This document shows positions 1-5,423 of a stretch of DNA of 5,423 bases, piece by piece (the first letter of the stretch is position 1; each line of letters starts with the position of its first letter). The DNA lies in assembly GCA_012523655.1 (NCBI GenBank), contig JAAYTV010000048.1:1-5423 (forward strand), written 5' to 3'. The position numbers were made by a program, and so were the translations under genes. The notes under the pieces are model-generated. The model was not told where the DNA came from. It saw only the letters and a list, made by a program, of their open reading frames with translations, and did no database searches. The stretch is from a bacterium (GTDB lineage: Bacteria; Zhuqueibacterota; Zhuqueibacteria; Residuimicrobiales; Residuimicrobiaceae).

Positions 1-1
1 C

Positions 2-1354
2 GGAACCTTGATGGCGGTCAAGAATCTGTTCTTCAACACGCCGGCTCGGCGTAAATTCCTGCGCGCCGAAAGCACGGAATACCGTTACATACTGGCCATG
101 ATGAACCGGTTCACGCTCGCCTACCCCGAGATCGCGTTCACGCTGGTCCATGAGACCAACACGGTGTTCGATTTGAAACCTACCGATCTGCAGACGCGCA
201 TCGGTCAAGTGCTCGGCCGCCGCACGGCGGACAATCTGATCCCGGTCAGGGATGAAAATACTTTGGCGCCCATATCCGGTTTTGTCGGCAATTTCGATTG
301 TCTGCGCCGTTCACGCAATGAGCAGTATTTGTTCATCAACCGCCGTTACGTCAATGACCGAACGTTGGGATATGCGATTGCCTCCGCCTTTGGCGAACGC
401 ATTCCCGTAGGCCACTATCCTTTGTACGTGCTGTTCCTCGACATCGATCCGGAGCGGGTGGATGTCAATGTGCATCCCACCAAAAACGAAGTAAAGTTCG
501 CGGACCCAAAAATGCTGTATGATCTGGTCCGCGGCGCCATCAAGCGGGCGTTGCAGACGGATTCGATCGTTCCGCAGCTGCAGCGTTATACTCCGGGCGG
601 CTCTGCGGAAAACACACCTCGGTTTCAAACGTCCCTGCAACAAGAGATTTTGGATTTTCATCAAACCCGGATCGACTCTTCTCAACCTGAAACTCCGATC
701 AGCGCGGCGACGCCCTCACCGGCCTCTACGCCGACTGGATCGATGACTTCGCCGGCAACCGCCCGCCGGGAACCGGAGCCTTCGGCTCCGACCGCCATGG
801 TCTGGCAGTTGCAGAACAAGTATGTGTTGGCGCAGATTAAAAGCGGCCTGGTGGTCATCGATCAGCACGCCGCGCATGAGCGCATTCTTTATGAGAAGGC
901 CAAGGCGAGCTTTACCCGGACAGCGGCCGCTTCGCAGCAGTTGCTGTTTCCGCAAACCATCGACCTGACCCCGCAGGATTATATCTATGTGCAGGAAATT
1001 CTGCCGCTGCTGGAAAAACTGGGATTCCTGATCAAGTGCTTCGGCGGCCGCACTGTTGTCATGGAGGGCGTGCCGGTGGGCCTGCGCGTCGGTGCGGAGG
1101 AAAAAATTCTGTTGGAGCTGCTGGAAGAGTACAAGGAAAACATAGAATCCGAGGTGGATATCCAGGAGCGGGTGGCTAAAAGTTGGGCTTGCCGCAGCGC
1201 TATTATGACCGGCGACAAGCTCTCCACAGAGGCCATGACCGCCCTGATCGACCAGCTGTTCGCCACGCAGAACCCTTATTTTTGTCCGCATGGCCGTCCC
1301 ACAATTATTACCCTTTCCACTGAAGAATTGGATAAACGTTTTGAGCGCAGATAG
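2..1354 (+). CDS. mutL: DNA mismatch repair protein MutL, 3' part (5' end outside the window)
   Basis: MutL links MutS mismatch recognition to strand removal in mismatch repair. The frame is open from the first bases, and the leading Gly-Thr plus LFFNTPARRKFL (23-61) is an internal motif of the GHKL ATPase domain. The TTG/ATG at 8-13 are therefore internal codons, and about 140-150 N-terminal residues, including the ATP-binding motifs, lie upstream. About 450 residues are visible. The transducer domain ends with HPTKNEVKF (473-499), whose lysine contacts ATP in the family. A Pro/Ser/Thr/Ala-rich linker follows (about 590-790), then the dimerisation/endonuclease domain. That domain shows DQHAAHERILYE (860-895), matching the metal-binding DQHA(X)2E(X)4E motif, then ACRSA (1187-1201) and CPHGRP (1283-1300). 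These motifs mark a nicking-competent MutL, typical of bacteria without MutH. The end overlaps the likely miaA start by 14 bases. Identity is certain; activity is inferred. Confidence 0.97.
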   Translation, partial: GTLMAVKNLFFNTPARRKFLRAESTEYRYILAMMNRFTLAYPEIAFTLVHETNTVFDLKPTDLQTRIGQVLGRRTADNLIPVRDENTLAPISGFVGNFDCLRRSRNEQYLFINRRYVNDRTLGYAIASAFGERIPVGHYPLYVLFLDIDPERVDVNVHPTKNEVKFADPKMLYDLVRGAIKRALQTDSIVPQLQRYTPGGSAENTPRFQTSLQQEILDFHQTRIDSSQPETPISAATPSPASTPTGSMTSPATARREPEPSAPTAMVWQLQNKYVLAQIKSGLVVIDQHAAHERILYEKAKASFTRTAAASQQLLFPQTIDLTPQDYIYVQEILPLLEKLGFLIKCFGGRTVVMEGVPVGLRVGAEEKILLELLEEYKENIESEVDIQERVAKSWACRSAIMTGDKLSTEAMTALIDQLFATQNPYFCPHGRPTIITLSTEELDKRFERR

Positions 1355-2258
1355 GGTTTTTTTCCTTATCGGTCCCACGGCGGTCGGCAAGACCGAGCTG
1401 TCTCTGGAGCTGGCGAGTCGGTTCTCAGCGGACATCGTGTCCGCTGATTCGCGCCAGATCTACCGCCACATGGACATCGGCACCGCCAAGCCCACTGCGG
1501 AGGAACGCAGCCGGGTTCCCCACCATTTTATCGACATCCGCGACCCCGATGAACCCTACAGCGCCGGCGAATTCGGACGTGAAGCGCGTCAGTGCATCGC
1601 GGACCTGCTGCGCCGCGGGCGTGGCGTGTGGGTGGTCGGCGGCTCCGGCTTTTATATTCAGGCGCTGGTCGCCGGACTGTTCGCGCCTCAGGTCTCGGAC
1701 CCGCAGATCAAGGAGAAATGGCGGCAGGCGATCCGCGAACAGGGCCGCGAGGCGGTCTATGCCTATCTGCAGCGAGTGGATCCCGACACGCACGCCCGGT
1801 TGCACGTCAACGATACGCAGCGCATCGTCCGCGCCCTGGAGGTGTATGAACTCTCCGGCCGGCCCATCTCTCATTTCCGCTCCGGCGGAGAACAGCCGGC
1901 GGATTTCGCTCCGCTCTATATCGGCCTCGACCGTCCGCGTCCCAGCCTCTATCAGCGCATCGAAAGCCGGGTGGATCGCATGCTGGAGAGCGGGCTGTTG
2001 GAGGAGGTGCGCGCTTTGCAGAAAAAAGGCTGGGACGTGCGGCTGAACGCCCTTCGCACGGTGGGTTATGAAGAGGTCTTCAGTTATCTCGAGGGTCGGA
2101 TCGATTACGCGCGAATGGTGCAACTGATCAAACGGAACTCACGCCATTACGCCAAACGGCAGAGGACGTGGTTTCGCAAGATGCCTGATGTGACCTGGTT
2201 CGATCTGGAGCAGAGCGGGATCGAAGAGATCGCCGAATTCGCCCGACGCCATGCTTGA
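1341..2258 (+). CDS. miaA: tRNA dimethylallyltransferase (tRNA A37 isopentenyltransferase) MiaA
   Basis: This cytoplasmic enzyme transfers a dimethylallyl group from DMAPP to N6 of A37 in tRNAs reading UNN codons, the first step towards ms2i6A. From the TTG at 1341 it is 305 residues, close to the usual 300-320. Motifs in order are the P-loop GPTAVGKT (residues 11-18), DSRQIY with the conserved Asp at 36, MDIGTAKPT, HHFIDIRDPDEPYSAGEF, GGSGFY near residue 100 (Ser where most members have Thr), NDTQRIVRALEVYE, RTVGYEEV, and the C-terminal RQRTWFRK. Start choice: the ATG at 1290 would add 17 residues that merely read mutL's conserved end out of frame and has no ribosome site. TTG 1341 puts the P-loop at the normal distance and gives a 14-base overlap with mutL, suggesting translational coupling; only a weak GGA lies 8 bases upstream. 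Function is confident; the start is moderately so. Confidence 0.96.
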   Translation: MSADRVFFLIGPTAVGKTELSLELASRFSADIVSADSRQIYRHMDIGTAKPTAEERSRVPHHFIDIRDPDEPYSAGEFGREARQCIADLLRRGRGVWVVGGSGFYIQALVAGLFAPQVSDPQIKEKWRQAIREQGREAVYAYLQRVDPDTHARLHVNDTQRIVRALEVYELSGRPISHFRSGGEQPADFAPLYIGLDRPRPSLYQRIESRVDRMLESGLLEEVRALQKKGWDVRLNALRTVGYEEVFSYLEGRIDYARMVQLIKRNSRHYAKRQRTWFRKMPDVTWFDLEQSGIEEIAEFARRHA

Positions 2259-2338
2259 AAACAGGACCCATGGTCATTCAGGCATCCGCGCGGTCAAACG
2301 GAACGTGGAATCTGCGAAAGCATAGGATGGATGACAGG

Positions 2339-4522
2339 ATGCGAAACATTCGGATTGCGACAACGGCCGTGCTGCTGTTCAGTCTGGGGACGGCCTTTGC
2401 GCTCACCGCGCAAAAGAAAAAGCTCACCTATTCGCTCAGCAGCAGCCGCGGAAGCGACAGCCGGTTGTTAACCCCGCTGCCGCTCATCGAGGGATGGCTG
2501 GATAACGATCACTACCTGGTGCGTGAAAACAGAGAGCCGGACGGCAGGATTCTTGCGGTGAGCGCGGCGGATGGCGGGAGCACAGTCTGGTTGGATCCTG
2601 ATTCGTTGAACAAGCAATTGCCGCAGGGATTTGATGTGAACCGCAGCCTGCAGCGCAGCGCGGATTACGTGCATTTTCTATTCAGCAAAGATCGGGACTT
2701 GTACTATTTCAATGCTCAGCGCAGCTTTTTCAAACGGCTGACTCAGACGGCCGCTGTCGAGGAGACGCCGTATTTTTCACCGGATCATCGCCGGGTGGCT
2801 TTTACGCGGGAGCATGATCTGTATGTGGTTGCCATCGACACCGGCGAAGAGATGCGGCTGACGCACGATGGCGCTGAACTGATTTTAAACGGCATCCATT
2901 CATGGGTGTATTATGAAGAGGTCTACCACCGCAGCCGCCGGGGTTTCTGGTGGTCGCCGGCCGGCGACCGGCTTGCGTTCATCCGCTATGACGATTCGTC
3001 GGTGCCGGTGTTCAGCCTGTTCTGCGCCGACAGTGTGCACGGTTCCTGGGAGACCGCTCGCTATCCTAAAGCCGGCGATCCCAATCCCAAGGTCGCCCTG
3101 GGCGTGGCGAATCCGGCCGACGGCCGCATCACCTGGATGGACATGGATGCAAACGCGGATCACTATATCGCTCATCCCTTTTGGAGTCACGACGGCCGCG
3201 CGCTCTATTTTCAATGGCTGAACCGCGGTCAGGATCATCTCAAATTATACCGCGCCGATCCGGCCAGCGGCGCCTGCATGGAAGTGTATGAGGAAACACA
3301 GCCCTCCTGGGTCGAATTCTTTGAGGATGCACAGGTGTTGCAAAACGGGGACGGCTTTATCCTGCGTTCCGACAAAAGCGGGTGGGCGCACCTGTATCAT
3401 TACGACTTGGCAGGACGGCTACGCCGGCAACTCACTTCCGGAGAATGGGCGGTGAAACGCATTGAGCGGGTGGATGAAAAGCAAGGATGGGTCTATTTCT
3501 CCGCAGGCCGGCCCGTCAGCACCGAGACCCAGCTGTACCGCGTGAGTTTAAAGGCAAAGCCTCTGCAGCGACTGACCCACAGTCCCGGAACACACTTTAC
3601 TCGTCTCTCACCGGACAACCGTTTTTTTATCGACACCTGGTCCAGCGTTGCCCAGCCGGCCAAAATGGAACTGACGGCTACGGCCGGCAAATCGATCCGC
3701 ACGTTGGCGGATGCAAACAGCCCGCAGCTGTCCGAATACGAACTGGGGCGCGTGGCCCTGTTCTCCATCCCCACCGGCGACGGCTTGTCTCTGCCTGCCG
3801 TCTGGATTCTGCCCGCGGATTTGGACAGCAGCAAACGATATCCGGTTCTGATCTCCGTCTATGGCGGACCGGCCGCGGCCACGGTCAGCAACTCCTGGCA
3901 GGCATTGCGCAACCATTATTACGCGCAGAACGGCCTTATCTGGATGGCTGTAGACCATCGCGGCTCCGGGCACTTTGGCAAAAAGGGGGTGGCGTTGATG
4001 CATCGCCGGCTCGGCCATTGGGAGATGAATGATTATATCGAAGCGGTCAAGTGGTTGCGGCGCCAGCCCTTTGTGGATTCCACCCGCATTGCGATCACCG
4101 GCGGCAGCTATGGCGGGTATGTGACCTGCCTGGCGCTTACCCGCGGCGCCGGCTATTTCACCCACGGCATCGCCGAGTTCTCTGTCACTGATTTCCGGTT
4201 GTACGATTCCATCTACACCGAACGCTACATGGATGCGCCGGCTGAGAACCGCTGCGGCTACGACAGCACTTCGGTGATGACATGGGCGGATCGCTACCAT
4301 GGTTTGTTGCGCCTTACGCACGGCACTCTGGACGATAACGTGCATATGCAGAACACCCTGCAGCTGATCAAGGCGCTGCAAGATCAGAATCGTCATTTCG
4401 AGATGATGATCTACCCCGGCAGCCGTCACGGTTACGGTCCGGCAACAGGCCGGCACAGCGGCCAGGAGTCGGTGCGGTTCTGGTTTCGGCATCTGCTGGA
4501 TCGAGAGTGGACCGCGGAGTGA
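2339..4522 (+). CDS. Secreted dipeptidyl-peptidase-IV-like serine peptidase (family S9B)
   Basis: This is probably an exported exopeptidase removing X-Pro or X-Ala dipeptides from peptide N-termini. From ATG 2339 it has 727 residues, a usual DPP-IV length. It opens with a signal peptide: MRNIRI, a hydrophobic core, and probable cleavage after GTAFA. The DPP-IV beta-propeller follows (about 70-470). WVYYEEVY (E193, E194) matches the Glu pair that binds the substrate amino terminus, and FWWSPAGDRLAFIRYDD follows. The alpha/beta-hydrolase domain (about 500-727) has VYGGP (oxyanion Tyr), DHRGSGHFG, the nucleophile in GGSYGGY (S590), YDSIYTERYM, HGTLDDNVHMQN (D665) and SRHGY (H697). Asp-to-His spacing equals human DPP4. 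The residue before the nucleophile is Gly, where S9B usually has Trp. In-frame starts at 2255 (TTG), 2270 and 2327 (ATG) are possible, but they put extra residues ahead of the signal peptide; AGGATGG at 2325-2331 suits 2339. Exact substrate preference is inferred. Confidence 0.93.
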   Translation: MRNIRIATTAVLLFSLGTAFALTAQKKKLTYSLSSSRGSDSRLLTPLPLIEGWLDNDHYLVRENREPDGRILAVSAADGGSTVWLDPDSLNKQLPQGFDVNRSLQRSADYVHFLFSKDRDLYYFNAQRSFFKRLTQTAAVEETPYFSPDHRRVAFTREHDLYVVAIDTGEEMRLTHDGAELILNGIHSWVYYEEVYHRSRRGFWWSPAGDRLAFIRYDDSSVPVFSLFCADSVHGSWETARYPKAGDPNPKVALGVANPADGRITWMDMDANADHYIAHPFWSHDGRALYFQWLNRGQDHLKLYRADPASGACMEVYEETQPSWVEFFEDAQVLQNGDGFILRSDKSGWAHLYHYDLAGRLRRQLTSGEWAVKRIERVDEKQGWVYFSAGRPVSTETQLYRVSLKAKPLQRLTHSPGTHFTRLSPDNRFFIDTWSSVAQPAKMELTATAGKSIRTLADANSPQLSEYELGRVALFSIPTGDGLSLPAVWILPADLDSSKRYPVLISVYGGPAAATVSNSWQALRNHYYAQNGLIWMAVDHRGSGHFGKKGVALMHRRLGHWEMNDYIEAVKWLRRQPFVDSTRIAITGGSYGGYVTCLALTRGAGYFTHGIAEFSVTDFRLYDSIYTERYMDAPAENRCGYDSTSVMTWADRYHGLLRLTHGTLDDNVHMQNTLQLIKALQDQNRHFEMMIYPGSRHGYGPATGRHSGQESVRFWFRHLLDREWTAE

Positions 4523-4542
4523 TTCTACGCACAAGAGTGGAG

Positions 4543-4979
4543 ATGAAAAAAGGACGCTGTTTAAAACATCGCATGGTTCTCCTTCTATCAGCCGGTCTGC
4601 TCTGGCCGGCGCTTACCTTTACGATCTGGGATCGCTGTACTTGGAGGCCGGCGGCGTCTGGCGCCTGATCGCGCCGACCGAACCGGGCCCGCAGCGCTAT
4701 AACACCGGTGGGGAAATGGCTTTGTGGGTGAGCCGGGATCAGGGCCGATCTTGGAAAAAAGAGAAACAAATGACCACTGGCAGCCGGTTTATTCATGCTT
4801 TTGCCCGTGCCGCCGTGAACGCCCATCCGGATTTCTATGCCATCTGGTCTGATGGCCATGCGCGGCAGTCGTCTGAATGCCACCTGTATTTCTGCGATCG
4901 CGACGGACGGGTTTTTAGACTGCCCCGTCGAATGAACGGCGAGCGGGAAACGCCAGCGGAACTGAAAGCCGGCCGCTGA
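4543..4979 (+). pseudogene. Internally deleted, frameshifted gene for a secreted BNR/sialidase-like protein
   Basis: Two pieces of one gene appear to sit end to end in different frames. The first starts at ATG 4543, 20 bases after the peptidase stop, with a short purine-rich stretch (AAGAG, GGAG) ahead. It encodes a typical signal peptide: MKKGRCLKHR, a hydrophobic run VLLLSAGLLW, then PALTF. Its frame then gives unremarkable sequence and stops at 4668. In another frame, from about 4620 to 4979, the DNA encodes YDLGSLYLEAGG, VWRLIAPTEPGPQ, GGEMALWVSRDQGRSW and AHPDFYAIWSDG. SRDQGRSW is an Asp-box (BNR) motif, and the run resembles the C-terminal end of secreted BNR/sialidase-fold proteins of roughly 400-500 residues. 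The middle of the gene is absent, with the join near 4605-4622. This could be a real deletion or an assembly join. The BNR assignment rests on motif memory, and no catalytic function can be stated. Confidence 0.62.
4641..4979 (+). CDS. Surviving C-terminal reading frame of the BNR-like protein (probably not a real gene by itself)
   Basis: This is the longest open part of the broken gene, 112 residues from a TTG at 4641. The TTG is almost certainly an internal codon: family-like sequence (GSLY) continues upstream in the same frame to about 4620, and no ribosome-binding site precedes it. It contains one Asp-box, SRDQGRSW, and the conserved-looking HPDFYAIW and ECHLYFCDRDGRVFRLP. Such a beta-propeller fragment would lack a signal peptide and the remaining blades, so a stable secreted product is unlikely. 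It is listed separately because it is the part a gene caller would report, and the part most useful for finding intact relatives. Confidence 0.4.
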   Translation: MEAGGVWRLIAPTEPGPQRYNTGGEMALWVSRDQGRSWKKEKQMTTGSRFIHAFARAAVNAHPDFYAIWSDGHARQSSECHLYFCDRDGRVFRLPRRMNGERETPAELKAGR

Positions 4980-5018
4980 TTCAGCCGCGTTCAAGGTCGT
5001 GTTCTGCCTGAGGCAAAT

Positions 5019-5058
5019 CCGTCGCAGTGGATCCAGCTCTCGGCATGAACCGTCGCAG
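5019..5058. repeat. Pair of 9-bp direct repeats (CCGTCGCAG) in the gap before the last gene
   Basis: CCGTCGCAG occurs at 5019-5027 and again at 5050-5058, 31 bases apart, or about three helical turns. Both copies lie in the 148-base non-coding gap (4980-5127) upstream of the last gene. A repeated binding site for a regulator is possible, but a 9-base match can arise by chance and no promoter elements can be placed next to it. The rest of the gap holds no gene or convincing terminator. Confidence 0.25.
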
Positions 5059-5127
5059 AAATAATTCCAGAGCCTTTTGTGTTACTCATGGTCGAACAGC
5101 TAAACGGTAAAAGATGGATATATTCTT

Positions 5128-5423
5128 ATGAGACGGATTGGAATTCTATTAGCAGTGCTTTTTCTGGCAGGAGGCCGGCCGATGGCCGTTGCGGAGACAA
5201 CCCGGTTCGGCAAAATCACCGGCCAGGTGTTCGATGCCGCCACCCGCGAGCCTCTGATCGGTGCTAACATTCAGGTTGTCGGAACGACTTTGGGCGCCGT
5301 CTCTCGGCCCGATGGCGCCTTTGTCATTGACCGCGTGCCCGAGGGCACCTGGGCTTTGCGAGTGACCATGGTTGGATATAAGGCCATCATCGAAGCGGAT
5401 TTAGTGGTGAACGCGGTCAAACC
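5128..5423 (+). CDS. Exported protein with N-terminal carboxypeptidase-regulatory-like domain, probable TonB-dependent receptor (3' end outside the window)
   Basis: The frame is open from ATG 5128 to the right edge, giving 98 complete codons with no stop. It begins with a Sec signal peptide: MRRIGI, a hydrophobic core LLAVLFLAGG, and probable cleavage after MAVA. From about residue 28 a carboxypeptidase-D-regulatory-like beta-sandwich follows, recognisable by GKITGQVFDAATREPLIGA, the Gly-rich turn VVGTTLGAVSRPDGAF, and the closing VTMVGYKA. In FCB-group bacteria this N-terminal pair most often precedes the plug and barrel of a TonB-dependent outer-membrane receptor, but other surface proteins share it and the deciding part is missing. 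The ribosome-binding site is weak (GGA at 5116-5118, 9 bases from the start) in a locally AT-rich stretch. The preceding gap suggests a transcription unit separate from the peptidase, though no promoter is clearly visible. Domain call is strong; the receptor role is inference. Confidence 0.88.
   Translation, partial: MRRIGILLAVLFLAGGRPMAVAETTRFGKITGQVFDAATREPLIGANIQVVGTTLGAVSRPDGAFVIDRVPEGTWALRVTMVGYKAIIEADLVVNAVK

Noticed and set aside
716..1435. Minus-strand open frame of 239 codons opposite mutL and miaA
   Set aside because: It crosses the junction of two well-identified plus-strand genes and shows no motif of its own; it is a shadow frame.
1425..2123. Minus-strand open frame of 232 codons opposite miaA
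   Set aside because: It is fully antisense to conserved MiaA motifs and resembles no known protein.
3608..4534. Long open frame of 308 codons on the minus strand
   Set aside because: It lies opposite the catalytic domain of the peptidase, whose motifs are clearly coding on the plus strand. The minus-strand translation has no recognisable motif and is a by-product of GC-rich codon use.
4975..4985. Perfect inverted repeat GCTGA-T-TCAGC over the stop of the broken gene, considered as a terminator
   Set aside because: The arms are only five bases with a one-base centre, and no T-run follows, so a working intrinsic terminator is unlikely.
5114..5131. Five-codon ORF ending in an ATGA overlap with the start of the last gene, a possible leader peptide
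   Set aside because: Such a short frame arises easily by chance, and nothing such as an attenuator hairpin supports translation.
5079..5267. 62-codon plus-strand frame across the start of the last gene
   Set aside because: It overlaps the signal peptide and regulatory-like domain in another frame, with no motif or ribosome site.

Overview
This window is a moderately GC-rich bacterial chromosome segment with every recognisable gene on the + strand. In order it holds the 3' part of mutL (cut by the left edge), miaA, a secreted dipeptidyl-peptidase-IV-like serine peptidase, the broken remnant of a secreted BNR/sialidase-like protein, and the 5' end of an exported protein with a carboxypeptidase-regulatory-like domain (cut by the right edge).

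The left half is housekeeping. MutL carries the full set of C-terminal endonuclease motifs, so the host should use nicking-type MutL mismatch repair rather than the MutH/Dam system of enterobacteria. miaA follows immediately and probably starts inside the end of mutL. This mutL-miaA pairing is conserved in many bacteria. The two act in different processes, mismatch repair and tRNA A37 prenylation, and share an operon rather than a pathway.

The right half is outward-facing. The S9B peptidase has a Sec signal peptide, a beta-propeller bearing the N-terminus-binding Glu pair, and an intact Ser-Asp-His triad. Twenty bases after it a new signal peptide begins, but its frame runs out after 41 codons. 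The conserved C-terminal end of a BNR-type protein continues in a different frame, so most of that gene appears to be missing. After a 148-base gap a new exported protein starts, probably a TonB-dependent outer-membrane receptor or a related surface protein.

The combination of S9B peptidase, BNR-type secreted protein and signal peptide plus carboxypeptidase-regulatory-like N-terminus suggests a Gram-negative member of the Bacteroidetes/Calditrichaeota/KSB1-like (FCB) assemblage, perhaps from a metagenome. This is inference from family distribution; no marker here fixes the phylum. I found no RNA gene, CRISPR array, insertion sequence, convincing terminator or clearly novel system. The most notable item is the internally deleted BNR-like gene.
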